A DNA stretch of 64,000 nucleotides, from contig NZ_JMKU01000002.1 in the NCBI RefSeq assembly GCF_000687165.1, positions 1-64,000 of the forward strand, in the 5' to 3' direction. The stretch comes from Paracidovorax oryzae ATCC 19882 (GTDB lineage Bacteria > Pseudomonadota > Gammaproteobacteria > Burkholderiales > Burkholderiaceae_C). Under the pieces are notes generated by a model. It was not told where the DNA came from and ran no database searches. It worked only from the letters and a program-made list of their open reading frames with translations. Position 1 is the first letter of the stretch; each line of letters opens with the position of its first letter. The position numbers and the translations under genes were made by a program. Below, one piece after another: positions 18,984 to 28,201 of this stretch.

Positions 18984-19922
18984 TCAGTTGTTCTTCGGCT
19001 TTTTCACGCCCAGGCGGGTGATGAGGCTCGACGTATCCCAGCGCGCGCCGCCGGCCTGCTGGACGTCGGAGTAGAACTGGTCCACGAGCGCCGTCAGGGG
19101 CAGGCGTGCTCCGTTGCGGTGGGCTTCCTGAAGCACCAGCCCCAGGTCCTTGCGCATCCAGTCCACGGCGAAGCCGAAGTCGAAGCGGCCTTCCACCATG
19201 GTCTTGCCGCGGTTGTCCATCTGCCAGCTCTGGGCGGCGCCCTTGCCGATCACGTCGAGCACCAGGGGCATGTCCAGCCCGGCGTGCTGGCCGAAGGCGA
19301 TCGCTTCCGACAGGCCCTGGACGATGCCGGCGATGCAGATCTGGTTGACCATCTTGGCGAGCTGTCCGGCGCCGCTGTCGCCGATGCGCGTGAAGGCGCG
19401 CGAGAAGGCCATCGCCACGGGGCGTACGTTGTCGAATGCTTCGGCGTCACCGCCGCACATGACGGTGAGCTGGCCGTTCTGCGCGCCGGCCTGTCCCCCG
19501 GAGACGGGTGCATCGATGAAGCGCAGGCCCAGCGTGCGGGCAGCCTGGGCCAGTTCGCGAGCGACTTCGGCGGATGCGGTGGTGTGGTCCACGAAGATGG
19601 CGCCCGGCTGCATGCCGGCGAAGGCGCCGTCGGCACCGAGCACGACGGAGCGCAAGTCGTCGTCGTTGCCCACGCAGCAGAACACGATGTCCGCGCCCTG
19701 GGCGGCCTCGCGCGGAGTGGCAGCATGCCGGGGGCCGGCTGCCTGGGCGAATTCTTCGCACCAGGCGGAGGCCTTGGCGGCGGTCCGGTTGTAGACGGTG
19801 ACCTGGTGGCCGGCGAGCGCCAGGTGCCCCGCCATCGGATAGCCCATGACGCCCAGGCCCAGGAAGGCGACCTTGCGCGAAGGGAGTGCGTCGTAGGTGC
19901 GCGGTGCGGTGCTGGATGGCAT
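18984..19922 (-). CDS. NAD(P)-dependent beta-hydroxyacid dehydrogenase (3-hydroxyisobutyrate dehydrogenase family)
   Basis: This 312-residue enzyme has the nucleotide-binding motif FLGLGVMGYPMAGHL near residues 19-33. It also has the substrate motif DAPVSGGQAGAQNGQLTVMCGG, with the catalytic lysine in the GAGQLAKMVNQI helix, and the carboxy-terminal DLGLVLQEA helix. Members oxidise 3-hydroxyisobutyrate, tartronate semialdehyde or related acids; the exact substrate cannot be told. The start at 19922 follows AGGAGACCGACCC on its strand. It stands alone between dolP and the pil genes. Confidence 0.88.
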   Translation of the reverse strand: MPSSTAPRTYDALPSRKVAFLGLGVMGYPMAGHLALAGHQVTVYNRTAAKASAWCEEFAQAAGPRHAATPREAAQGADIVFCCVGNDDDLRSVVLGADGAFAGMQPGAIFVDHTTASAEVARELAQAARTLGLRFIDAPVSGGQAGAQNGQLTVMCGGDAEAFDNVRPVAMAFSRAFTRIGDSGAGQLAKMVNQICIAGIVQGLSEAIAFGQHAGLDMPLVLDVIGKGAAQSWQMDNRGKTMVEGRFDFGFAVDWMRKDLGLVLQEAHRNGARLPLTALVDQFYSDVQQAGGARWDTSSLITRLGVKKPKNN

Positions 19923-20005
19923 GGGTCGGTCTCCTGTCGGGTGCTTGTGAACGGTGGAAAAGACAACGCCCGCCGGGCTGCGGCGGGCGCGGTGTGGGGC
20001 TGGCG

Positions 20006-21142
20006 TCAGACGATGGCGAAGTGCTCGGTGCCGGACGACAGGTCGGTGCTGCGGGCGCGCTGGCTGCCGAGCTTGATCTGCAGCCGCAGGTCGTTGAGCG
20101 AGTCGGCGTTGCGCAGGGCGTCCTCGTAGCTGATGACGTTGGCCTCGAAGAGGTCGAACAGCGACTGGTCGAAGGTCTGCATGCCGAGGTTGCGGCTCTT
20201 CTTCATGATCTCCTTGATCTCGGCGACCTCGCCCTTGAAGATCAGGTCGGCGATCAGCGGCGTGTTGAGCATCACCTCCACCGCCGCGGCGCGGCCCTTG
20301 CCGTCCTGCTTGGGGATGAGGCGCTGGGACACCATGGCGCGCAGGTTGAGCGACAGGTCCATGAGCAGCTGCGCGCGCCGTTCCTCGGGGAAGAAGTTGA
20401 TGATCCGGTCCAGTGCCTGGTTGGCGCTGTTGGCGTGCAGCGTGGCAAGGCACAGGTGGCCGGTCTCGGAGAAGGCGATGGCGTGGTCCATGGTCTCGCG
20501 GTCGCGGATTTCGCCCATGAGGATCACGTCGGGCGCCTGGCGCAGCGTGTTCTTGAGTGCCGCCTCCCAGCTGTCGGTGTCGAGGCCCACTTCGCGCTGG
20601 GTGACGACGCAGTTCTTGTGCGGGTGCACGAACTCGATGGGGTCTTCCACCGTGATGATGTGGCCGAAGGAGTTCTCGTTGCGCCAGTCCACCATGGCCG
20701 CGAGGGTGGTGGACTTGCCCGAGCCGGTGGCACCCACGAGGATGCACAGCCCGCGCTTGGACATGGTGATTTCCTTGAGCACCTGCGGCACGCCCAGCCC
20801 GTCGATGGTGGGCAGCGTGAGCGGGATGGTCCGCAGCACCATGCCCACGCGGCCCTGCTGGATGAAAGCGTTCACGCGGAAGCGGCCGATGCCCGCGGGG
20901 GAGATGGCGAAGTTGCACTCCTTCGTGCGCTCGAAGTCCGCCACCTGCTTGTCGCTCATTATGGCGCGCGCGAGGGTGAGGGTGTGCGCCGGCGTGAGCG
21001 GCTGGGGAGAGACCTTGGTGACCTTTCCGTCCACCTTGATGGCGGGGGGGAATTCCGCCGTGATGAAGAGGTCGCTGCCGCCGCGCCCCACCATGAGCTT
21101 CAGCAGGTCGTTGATGAATTTGCTGGCCTGATCGCGTTCCAT
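20006..21142 (-). CDS. pilU: Type IV pilus retraction ATPase PilU
   Basis: This 378-residue hexameric secretion ATPase powers pilus retraction together with PilT. It has Walker A LVGATGSGKSTTLAA (near residue 138), the Asp box ITVEDPIEF, Walker B DVILMGEIRDRETM, and the His box HLCLATLHANSANQ. The PilU-type carboxy terminus IADLIFKGEVAEIKEIMKKS differs from PilT's AIRNLIREA. It is the third gene of a pilT-cNMP-pilU set on the minus strand and starts 27 bases downstream of the cNMP gene. Confidence 0.95.
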   Translation of the reverse strand: MERDQASKFINDLLKLMVGRGGSDLFITAEFPPAIKVDGKVTKVSPQPLTPAHTLTLARAIMSDKQVADFERTKECNFAISPAGIGRFRVNAFIQQGRVGMVLRTIPLTLPTIDGLGVPQVLKEITMSKRGLCILVGATGSGKSTTLAAMVDWRNENSFGHIITVEDPIEFVHPHKNCVVTQREVGLDTDSWEAALKNTLRQAPDVILMGEIRDRETMDHAIAFSETGHLCLATLHANSANQALDRIINFFPEERRAQLLMDLSLNLRAMVSQRLIPKQDGKGRAAAVEVMLNTPLIADLIFKGEVAEIKEIMKKSRNLGMQTFDQSLFDLFEANVISYEDALRNADSLNDLRLQIKLGSQRARSTDLSSGTEHFAIV

Positions 21143-21169
21143 TCAGTGCTCCGGTCTTGCGCCGCGGCG

Positions 21170-21808
21170 TCAGCGCTGGCTGTCGCTCAGGCGGGCGCTG
21201 ACGACCCGCAGGCGCTGCGAGAGCTTGCGCGCGAGCAGGGCGACCAGGCTCGCGGCGAGCTGGGGGTCCTTGGCCATCATGTCGTCCAGTGCTTCGGCGC
21301 TGAGCACGGCGATCTCGCAGTCGGTCAGCGTGGTGCAGGCGGAGAAGCGGATGCCGCTGTCCAGCAGGGACATCTCGCCGAGGATGTCGCCCGGGCGGGT
21401 TTCCGCGAGCCGCAGGTGTTCGCCCCAGGGCTGCACTCGGTCCACGGCGATGGTGCCGGTCAGCAGCACGACCATGAAGTTGCCGTATTCGTCCTGGCGG
21501 ATGACGTCGCGGTCGGCGGGCACGGCCGCGAAATGGAAGAACCGCTCCATGCGCTCGACGGCGGAGGCGTCGAGGTGGGCCATGTAGCGGTCCTTCGACC
21601 AGAGCGCCTGCAGCAGCTTGCCGCCCCGGCTGGCGGGCAGGCGCTGCGCGGCGACCTCCACGGCGCGGGCTTCCCAGGGCACGAGCATGGAGCTGTCCAC
21701 GCCCTGGCCGGCGAAGGCCGTGGTGAAGAAGACCGAATCGCTGGCGCCTTCGCCGCCGGACTTGTTGCCGCGGGACTTGGCTTTGAGCAGGCCGAGGATG
21801 CCTTTCAT
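21170..21808 (-). CDS. Cyclic-nucleotide-binding domain protein between pilT and pilU
   Basis: This 212-residue protein has one Crp-type cNMP-binding domain (about residues 90-190) with the phosphate-binding-cassette-like stretch RPGDILGEMSLLDSGIRFSA. The amino-terminal 85 residues have no family that I recognise. There is no helix-turn-helix, so it is not a typical Crp regulator. Its place between two pilus retraction ATPases suggests it couples a cyclic nucleotide, or a degenerate equivalent, to twitching motility. That is inference from position only. Confidence 0.8.
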   Translation of the reverse strand: MKGILGLLKAKSRGNKSGGEGASDSVFFTTAFAGQGVDSSMLVPWEARAVEVAAQRLPASRGGKLLQALWSKDRYMAHLDASAVERMERFFHFAAVPADRDVIRQDEYGNFMVVLLTGTIAVDRVQPWGEHLRLAETRPGDILGEMSLLDSGIRFSACTTLTDCEIAVLSAEALDDMMAKDPQLAASLVALLARKLSQRLRVVSARLSDSQR

Positions 21809-21892
21809 GGAGATGCTCCGGTGCGTGCGGCGGCGGTGGCGGCCTGCCGCGCGGTGTGTTGGGGATGAGGGTACGGGGCGCCCGGACCGGCG

Positions 21893-22936
21893 TCAGCCCG
21901 GGAAGTTCTCCGGAATCTTGGCCTTGCCGCGGGCTTCCGCGGGGCTGATGATGTTGCGCCGCACGAGGTCGGTGAGGTTCTGGTCCAGCGTCTGCATGCC
22001 GACGCTGCTGCTGGTCTGGATGGTGGAGTACATCTGAGCCACCTTGGCCTCGCGGATCAGGTTGCGGATGGCGCTGGTGCCCAGCATGATCTCGTGCGCC
22101 GCCACGCGGCCCTGGCCGTCCTTGGTCTTGCACAGCGTCTGGGAGATCACGGCCTGCAGCGATTCGGACAGCATGGCGCGCACCATTTCCTTCTCTTCGG
22201 CGGGAAACACGTCGATGATCCGGTCGATGGTCTTGGCGGCGCTGGAGGTGTGCAGGGTGCCGAACACGAGGTGGCCCGTCTCGGCGGCCGTCATTGCCAG
22301 GCGGATGGTCTCGAGGTCGCGCATTTCACCCACGAGGATGGCGTCCGGGTCTTCGCGCAGCGCGGATTTCAGCGCGGCGGCGAAGGACAGCGTCATCGGC
22401 CCGACCTCGCGCTGGTTGATCAGGCACTTCTTGGAGTCGTGCACGAACTCGATCGGGTCTTCCACCGTGAGGATGTGCCCGTATTCGGTCTCGTTGAGGT
22501 GGTTCACCATGGCCGCGAGCGTGGTGGACTTGCCCGAGCCCGTGGGGCCGGTGACGAGCACGAGGCCGCGCGGCTTGAGGGCGAGGTCGGCGAAGATGCG
22601 CGGGGCGTTGAGTTGCTCGAGCGTGAGGATCTTGCTCGGGATGGTCCGGAACACGGCGGCCGCGCCGCGGTTCTGGTTGAAGGCGTTGACCCGGAAGCGC
22701 GCCAGGCCCTCGATCTCGAACGAGAAGTCCACTTCCAGGAACTCCTCGTACACCTTGCGCTGGGCGTCGCTCATGATGTCGTACACCATGGCATGCACCG
22801 TCTTGTGGTCGAGTGCATCGACGTTGATGCGGCGCACGTCGCCATGCACGCGGATCATCGGAGGCAGTCCCGCGGACAGGTGCAGGTCGGAAGCCTTGTT
22901 CTTCACGCTGAAGGCGAGCAGTTGGGTGATGTCCAC
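21893..22936 (-). CDS. pilT: Type IV pilus retraction ATPase PilT
   Basis: This 347-residue ATPase starts VDITQLLAFSVKNKASDLHLSAG. Walker A is TGPTGSGKST near residue 130, Asp box LTVEDPIEF, Walker B AILVGEMRDLETI, and His box HLVFGTLHTSS. The carboxy-terminal AIRNLIREAKVAQMYS motif is needed for retraction in PilT proteins. The GTG at 22936 is chosen because it gives the canonical amino terminus after AAGGGCTTTTC; an ATG at 22972 would add 12 residues. It is divergent from yggS with only 41 bp between starts. Confidence 0.95.
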   Translation of the reverse strand: MDITQLLAFSVKNKASDLHLSAGLPPMIRVHGDVRRINVDALDHKTVHAMVYDIMSDAQRKVYEEFLEVDFSFEIEGLARFRVNAFNQNRGAAAVFRTIPSKILTLEQLNAPRIFADLALKPRGLVLVTGPTGSGKSTTLAAMVNHLNETEYGHILTVEDPIEFVHDSKKCLINQREVGPMTLSFAAALKSALREDPDAILVGEMRDLETIRLAMTAAETGHLVFGTLHTSSAAKTIDRIIDVFPAEEKEMVRAMLSESLQAVISQTLCKTKDGQGRVAAHEIMLGTSAIRNLIREAKVAQMYSTIQTSSSVGMQTLDQNLTDLVRRNIISPAEARGKAKIPENFPG

Positions 22937-22977
22937 GAAAAGCCCTTGGTCGTTTGGTACGCTTGAGAGCAATCATT

Positions 22978-23703
22978 ATGACGACGATTGGTAACAACCT
23001 CCAAGGGGTCCTGGACCGCATCGCGCAGGCCTGCGCGGGGGCGGGTCGGACGCCCTCCAGCGTGCGGCTGCTGGCCGTTTCCAAGACCTTCGGTGCCCCG
23101 GCCGTCCGCGAGGCGGCGCTGGCAGGGCAGAGGGCGTTCGGCGAGAACTACATCCAGGAGGGCGTCGAGAAGATCGTTGCCCTGGGTGCGCCGGAGGCCG
23201 GCCTCGCCCATGCGCTGGAATGGCACTGCATCGGCCCCGTGCAGAGCAACAAGACACGGCTGGTGGCGGAGCATTTCGACTGGGTGCACACGGTGGACCG
23301 CCTCAAGACGGCCGAGCGCCTGTCGCAGCAGCGTCCGGACCACCTGCCGGCGCTGCAGGTGTGCATCCAGGTGAACGTGGACGGCGGCACCACCAAGGCG
23401 GGCCTGCCGCCGGAAGAGGTGCCCGGCCTGGCCCTGGCCGTGGCGCGACTGCCACGCCTGAGGCTGCGGGGGCTCATGGCCATCCCCGAGCCGGCGCCGG
23501 ACTTCGCGGCGCAGTTCGCGGTGCATGCGCAGGCGAGGGCGCTCTTCGACCGCCTGCGCGCATCCGGCGCACCGGGCCTGGAGGACTTCGACACGCTCTC
23601 GCTGGGCATGACGGCCGACCTGGAGGCCGCCATCCACGCGGGCAGCACCATGGTGCGCGTGGGCAGCGGGATCTTCGGCGCGCGCAGCTATCCTGCGCGC
23701 TGA
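22978..23703 (+). CDS. yggS: YggS-family PLP-binding protein
   Basis: This 241-residue alanine-racemase-fold (type III) protein binds pyridoxal phosphate through the lysine of LLAVSKTF (K36). It has the family blocks FGENYIQEGVEK, EWHCIGPVQSNKTR and DTLSLGMTADLEAAI. It helps keep free PLP and amino acid pools balanced and is not known to be an enzyme. Divergence from pilT is a common arrangement in proteobacteria. Start ATG at 22978; an upstream in-frame start at 22954 would overlap the pilT promoter region. Confidence 0.93.
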   Translation: MTTIGNNLQGVLDRIAQACAGAGRTPSSVRLLAVSKTFGAPAVREAALAGQRAFGENYIQEGVEKIVALGAPEAGLAHALEWHCIGPVQSNKTRLVAEHFDWVHTVDRLKTAERLSQQRPDHLPALQVCIQVNVDGGTTKAGLPPEEVPGLALAVARLPRLRLRGLMAIPEPAPDFAAQFAVHAQARALFDRLRASGAPGLEDFDTLSLGMTADLEAAIHAGSTMVRVGSGIFGARSYPAR

Positions 23704-23714
23704 GGAGCGCAGGG

Positions 23715-24779
23715 TCAGCCCTGGAATTCCTCGACGCAGCCCAGGGTGTGTTCGACATCTTCGGGGCCCACGTCCAGGTGGGTGACCCAGCGCAGGCGGA
23801 TCTGCCCGCCGCAGAGGCTGCGCGTGACGTAGATGCCGTGCTGGGACAGCCAGGCCATCAGGGCCGGGGCGATGTCGGAGTGCACGTCGGTGAACAGGAT
23901 GTTGGTGTGCGCGGAGGCCACGCTGAGGCGCCGGCGCAGCACCGGATGGCTGCGGCCGACCTCCGCCAGGCCCTCGGCCAGCGAGCGCAGCAGGGTATGG
24001 TCGTCCGCCATGCGGCGCACGTGGTGGTCCAGGGCATAGTGCCCTGCGGCGGCGAGCATGCCGACCTGCCGCATGGCGCCGCCCAGCATCTTGCGGGTGC
24101 GGCGGGCGCGTGCGATGAATTCATGGGAGCCGAGCAGCAGGGAGCCCACGGGGGCGCCCAGGCCCTTGCTCAGGCAGATTGAGGCGGAGTCGAAATGCGC
24201 GCAGATGGCGCGCGCCTCGTCGTACACGTCCGTGCCGTGGGCCATGGCGTTGGCGGTGGCCGCATTGAACAGGCGGGCGCCGTCGAGGTGCATGGACAGC
24301 TGGCGGCTGCGCGCGAGGGCGGCCACGTCGGCGATGTACGGGTTGGGCAGGACCTGGCCGCCGGCCGTGTTTTCCAGCACCACGAGGCGGGTGCGGGCGA
24401 AGTGCGGGTCGTCCGGCTTGATGGCGGACGCGATATCGCGCAGGCACAACGTGCCGTCGGCGCGGTTCTCGATGGGCTGGGGATGGATGGAGCCCAGCGT
24501 CGCCATGCCGCCGCCTTCCCAGCGGTAGGTGTGCCAGCTCTGGCCCACGATAGCTTCGTCCCCCCGCTGGCAGTGGCCCATGAGCGCGATGAGGTTGGCC
24601 TGCGTGCCGCTGGGGGCGAACAGCGCGGCGTCGAATCCCAGCAGTTCCGCGGCATGGTTCTGCAGGTCGTTCACGGAAGGGTCGTCGCCGAAGACGTCGT
24701 CGCCCAGGGGGGCGGCCTGCATGGCTTCACGCATGGCCGCGGTGGGCTGCGTGACGGTATCGCTGCGGAAGTCGTGCAT
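23715..24779 (-). CDS. ltaE: Low-specificity L-threonine aldolase
   Basis: This 354-residue fold-type I PLP enzyme begins DFRSDTVTQPTAAMREAM, a threonine aldolase hallmark. The PLP lysine is in ICLSKGLGAPVGS (K205), and HLDGARLFNA carries the aspartate that holds the pyridine ring. It cleaves L-threonine and L-allo-threonine to glycine and acetaldehyde. A good ribosome site (AGGAGCTCCTTCCG) precedes the start. It converges with yggS at an 11-bp gap. Confidence 0.92.
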   Translation of the reverse strand: MHDFRSDTVTQPTAAMREAMQAAPLGDDVFGDDPSVNDLQNHAAELLGFDAALFAPSGTQANLIALMGHCQRGDEAIVGQSWHTYRWEGGGMATLGSIHPQPIENRADGTLCLRDIASAIKPDDPHFARTRLVVLENTAGGQVLPNPYIADVAALARSRQLSMHLDGARLFNAATANAMAHGTDVYDEARAICAHFDSASICLSKGLGAPVGSLLLGSHEFIARARRTRKMLGGAMRQVGMLAAAGHYALDHHVRRMADDHTLLRSLAEGLAEVGRSHPVLRRRLSVASAHTNILFTDVHSDIAPALMAWLSQHGIYVTRSLCGGQIRLRWVTHLDVGPEDVEHTLGCVEEFQG

Positions 24780-24984
24780 CGGAAGGAGCTCCTGGGAGGC
24801 GGGAGAAGGGGCGGGCTTCGGCTGCGATAGTAGCTGCGGCGACCCCCTCCGGGAGCGAAACGGGGCAATTCCCCTCGGGATGCCGGTGCGCTCCCGGCTG
24901 CGGGCGGTGTAAGCTGGGGCGCTTTCGTGCCGGGCCCTTTCCAGGGTCTGTCCCCTTTTCCGTTTTCCAAGGAGTTGCCCCGCC

Positions 24985-26124
24985 ATGCCCGGTCTGTTGC
25001 CCGATGTCGATCCCGATGGCCTGCTGGAGTTCTCGGTCGTGTACACCGACCGGGCTCTCAACCACATGTCCCGCCGGTTCGCCGGGGTGGTGCAGGACAT
25101 CCTCGCCATGCTGAAGTCGGTGTACGGCGCCCACACCGCCGTGCTCGTTCCCGGTAGCGGCACGTTCGGCATGGAGGCGGTGGCCCGCCAGTTCGCCAAC
25201 CGCGAGAAGGTGCTGATCGTGCGCAATGGCTGGTTCAGCTACCGCTGGAGCCAGATTTTCGACGTGGGCGGGCTGGGCGGTGGAGCCGTGGTCTGCCAGG
25301 CGCGCCAGCAGGGCGAGGGCCCGCAGGCACCCTGGGCGCCGTGCCCTGCCGACGAAGTGGCGCAGGCCATCCGCGCCGAGCGGCCGAAGGTGGTGTTCGC
25401 GCCGCACGTGGAGACGGCCAGCGGCATCCTGCTGCCGGACGATTACCTGCGCACCGTGGCGGAGGCGGCGCACGAGGTGGGCGCGCTGTTCGTGCTGGAC
25501 TGCGTGGCCTCCGGCGCGATGTGGGTGGACATGCGCGCCACGGGCGTGGACGTGCTCATCTCCGCGCCGCAGAAGGGCTGGAGCGGCTCCCCCTGCTGCG
25601 CCATGGTCATGCTGAGCGAGCGCGCGCGGCAGGCCATCGAGGGAACGCAGAGTTCCAGCTTCTCCTGCGACCTCAAGAAATGGATGCAGATCGCGGAAGG
25701 CTACGAGAAGGGGCAGCATGCCTACCACACGACCATGCCGACCGATGCGCTCGTGCGGCTGCGGGACGTGATGTTCGAGACCCGGGACGACGGCTTCGAT
25801 CGGGTGCGCGAACGGCAGATCGAACTGGGCGCGAAGGTGCGCGCGCTGCTGGAATCCCGCGGGTTCCCGAGCGTGGCGGCCGAAGGCTGGAAGGCGCCGG
25901 GCGTGGTGGTGAGCTATACCACCGACCCGGGCATCCAGAACGGCCGCAAGTTCCTGGAGGCCGGCTTGCAGACGGCCGCGGGCGTGCCGCTGCAGTGCGG
26001 CGAGGGCCCGGAGTTCCAGACGTTCCGCCTGGGCCTCTTCGGCCTGGACAAGTGGCGCAACGTGGACCGCACGGTCGGCCACCTGGCCACGGCCCTGGAC
26101 CGCATCGCGCCCGCCCAGGGCTGA
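24985..26124 (+). CDS. Class V aminotransferase (alanine-glyoxylate aminotransferase-like)
   Basis: This 379-residue PLP enzyme has the PGSGTFGMEAVARQF block near residues 56-70, DCVASGAMWVDM near 172-183, and the PLP lysine in SAPQKGWSGSP (K197). Family members transaminate between serine, alanine or phosphoserine and a keto acid such as glyoxylate or pyruvate. The specific pair cannot be read from sequence. It stands alone; the 205-bp region to ltaE is GC-rich with inverted arms GGGAGCG/CGCTCCC, and AAGGAG precedes the start by about 10 bases. Confidence 0.85.
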   Translation: MPGLLPDVDPDGLLEFSVVYTDRALNHMSRRFAGVVQDILAMLKSVYGAHTAVLVPGSGTFGMEAVARQFANREKVLIVRNGWFSYRWSQIFDVGGLGGGAVVCQARQQGEGPQAPWAPCPADEVAQAIRAERPKVVFAPHVETASGILLPDDYLRTVAEAAHEVGALFVLDCVASGAMWVDMRATGVDVLISAPQKGWSGSPCCAMVMLSERARQAIEGTQSSSFSCDLKKWMQIAEGYEKGQHAYHTTMPTDALVRLRDVMFETRDDGFDRVRERQIELGAKVRALLESRGFPSVAAEGWKAPGVVVSYTTDPGIQNGRKFLEAGLQTAAGVPLQCGEGPEFQTFRLGLFGLDKWRNVDRTVGHLATALDRIAPAQG

Positions 26125-26218
26125 ATCCGCACCGGGCGCGGCGGCCCTAAACCGCCAAGCCCGTACGGGCAACAGTTCCTTACGCCCCGCCGGGCGGCGG
26201 GCGGGCTATTCTCCGGGC

Positions 26219-27643
26219 ATGGACAGCAGCAGTCGCAACCGCAACCCTGGCGACGGCGGACCCGCGCCGGGCATGGAAGCCCTGGGCGCCGCGGGCGGCC
26301 TCCTGGGGGTTCCTCCCGTGGCCGAAGGCCCTTCGGCATCGCCGGCCGCCACCGAGCGCGCGCTGGCGCTGGCGCGGTCGAAATGGCTGGCCACCGGGCT
26401 GCTGCTGGCCGTGGCGGCAGTCTTCGCCGGCACCTATGCCCTGCCGCCGAGCCTGCTGGTGTCGTGCGTGCGCGCGATGGCAGAGGCGGCGATGGTCGGC
26501 GCGCTGGCGGACTGGTTCGCGGTATCCGCCCTGTTCCGCCGGATCCCGCTGCCCTGGGTGCAGCGCCATACCGACATCATCGCGCGCAACAAGGAGCGCA
26601 TCGGCGGCAACCTGGCCGTGTTCGTGCGCGACAAGTTCCTGGACGCCCCCTCGCTGGTCACGCTGATCCGCCGCCATGACCCGGCCGACATGCTGGCGCA
26701 ATGGCTGACGTCGCCGGGCAATGCGCAGCTGCTGGGGCGGCAGGTGGCACGGCTGGCGCTCGCGGCGCTCGATACGGTGGAGGACGCGCGCATCCAGCGC
26801 TTCATGAACCAGGCCGCGCGCGCGCTGGTGGGTCAGCTGGACCTGTCGCGCACCATGGCCGCGGCGCTGGGTGCGCTCACCCAGGGGGGGCGGCACCAAG
26901 TGCTGCTGGACGACGTGCTCGCGCGCGTGACCCTGCTGCTGCGCGCCCCCGAGACGCGCACCTTCATCGCGGAAGCCATCGTGCAGTGGATCAAGCGGGA
27001 GCACCCCCTGAAGGAGAAGGTGCTGCCCACCGACTGGCTCAGCGGCAAGGGGGCCGGCGCCATTGCCCAGGCCATCGACAGCCTGCTGGCCGAGGTGGCG
27101 AGCGATCCGGCGCACCAGTTGCGCTCGGCGCTCGATGCCGCGGTGCAGCGGCTGATCGAGCGGCTGCAGACCGATCCCGACTGGGAGCGGCGCGGCCTCG
27201 AGCTGCGCGAGTACCTGCAGAATGACGAGACCCTGGGCCGCTACGTGCATGACCTGTGGACGAACCTGCGCGAGCGGCTGCAGAAGGACCTGGCCGACGA
27301 CGATTCCGAGATATCCCGCAGGGTGGCCGCCATGGGGCAGTGGCTGGGCATGGCGCTGGCGGGCGACCCCGCGCTGCGCGTGCGGCTGAACGTGCGTCTG
27401 CAGCTCTGGGCCACGCAGGTGGCGCCCGATCTGTCGCAGTTCGTGGCCGAGCACATCCGCAACACCGTGGACCGGTGGGATGCCAAGGAAATGGCGCGGC
27501 TCGTGGAACTGCACATCGGCAGCGACCTGCAGTTCATCCGCATCAACGGCACCGTGGTCGGCGGCCTGATCGGACTCGTGCTGTTCGCACTCTCGCATGC
27601 GCGGGAAATCGCCCAGGGGCTGGGAATCCTCGCCGCCGGCTGA
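26219..27643 (+). CDS. DUF445-family membrane protein (YjiN-like)
   Basis: This 474-residue protein of the DUF445 family has a hydrophobic segment near residues 58-80 and the hallmark VGALADWFAVSALFRRIPLPW near 92-112. A long helical middle with regular charged heptads follows, and a last hydrophobic segment GGLIGLVLFAL sits near the carboxy terminus. The shape suggests an inner-membrane anchored, largely coiled-coil protein. Function is unknown. The first 45 residues are variable and low-complexity, so the true start may be the ATG at 26273. Confidence 0.8.
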   Translation: MDSSSRNRNPGDGGPAPGMEALGAAGGLLGVPPVAEGPSASPAATERALALARSKWLATGLLLAVAAVFAGTYALPPSLLVSCVRAMAEAAMVGALADWFAVSALFRRIPLPWVQRHTDIIARNKERIGGNLAVFVRDKFLDAPSLVTLIRRHDPADMLAQWLTSPGNAQLLGRQVARLALAALDTVEDARIQRFMNQAARALVGQLDLSRTMAAALGALTQGGRHQVLLDDVLARVTLLLRAPETRTFIAEAIVQWIKREHPLKEKVLPTDWLSGKGAGAIAQAIDSLLAEVASDPAHQLRSALDAAVQRLIERLQTDPDWERRGLELREYLQNDETLGRYVHDLWTNLRERLQKDLADDDSEISRRVAAMGQWLGMALAGDPALRVRLNVRLQLWATQVAPDLSQFVAEHIRNTVDRWDAKEMARLVELHIGSDLQFIRINGTVVGGLIGLVLFALSHAREIAQGLGILAAG

Positions 27644-27665
27644 GCCGGCAGCTTCCATTGCCGGG

Positions 27666-28094
27666 TCAGCCCTTGCGCGGTTCCTCCCCCGCCGCGTGGG
27701 CCCGCGCGATGGCCAGGATGACCTCGCGTGCCAGGCGCCGCTGGGGGACGGGCAGCTTGAGATAGATGTCGAAAAGCTCGCGGTCGTCGTAGCCGAGTCC
27801 GGCATGCCATTTGTGGAGGGGCTCGCCGGCCGCGCGCAGGGCGGCGCTGCCCTCCCCCGCATCGACGAGGTCCTCCAGCGGCACGCGCAGCCACTGCGAC
27901 AGCGTGGTGAGCTTGCGGGGCCCCGGCATGGTTTCCCCGAGCAGCCACCGGCGTACGCCGTGGAGCGTCATGGGCTTGCCCCAGTGGCGCGTGTTGAACT
28001 CGCGTTCCAGCACCGAGGGTTTGGGCTCGTAGCCTGCCGTTTCCATTGCCTCCCGCAATTTCCGGGCGAATTTTTGTTTTGCTTGATCCTGCAT
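27666..28094 (-). CDS. XRE-like transcriptional regulator, paralog 1
   Basis: This 142-residue protein has a likely lambda-repressor-type helix-turn-helix at about residues 30-75 (HWGKPMTLHGVRRWLLGETMPGPRKL), and a second conserved block near the end, YLKLPVPQRRLAREVILAIARAHA. It is a close paralog of the protein encoded at 28202-28627, in the same orientation 107 bp away, so the two arose by tandem duplication. Targets are unknown. Shared motifs upstream of both genes suggest that they regulate themselves or each other. Confidence 0.7.
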   Translation of the reverse strand: MQDQAKQKFARKLREAMETAGYEPKPSVLEREFNTRHWGKPMTLHGVRRWLLGETMPGPRKLTTLSQWLRVPLEDLVDAGEGSAALRAAGEPLHKWHAGLGYDDRELFDIYLKLPVPQRRLAREVILAIARAHAAGEEPRKG

Positions 28095-28201
28095 GCCGGC
28101 ACGCTAGGGACCCCTGCAGAGCGTGGCGTGACTCGGAATGCGGGTTACGTCCGGGGTGTGATCCTTGGTTCAGTGGACTGCGGGGAACGGGTATCCGTAC
28201 G

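Noticed and set aside
18984-22133. A 1049-codon minus-strand frame that would fuse the dehydrogenase to upstream sequence
   Set aside because: Only the last 312 codons are the dehydrogenase. The rest is antiphase sequence overlapping pilU, the cNMP gene and pilT, which are in other frames with full motifs.
26139-26170. Terminator after the class V aminotransferase (GGCGG/CCGCC stem and the palindrome GCCCGTACGGGC)
   Set aside because: The structures are short and no T-run follows, so termination is not supported.
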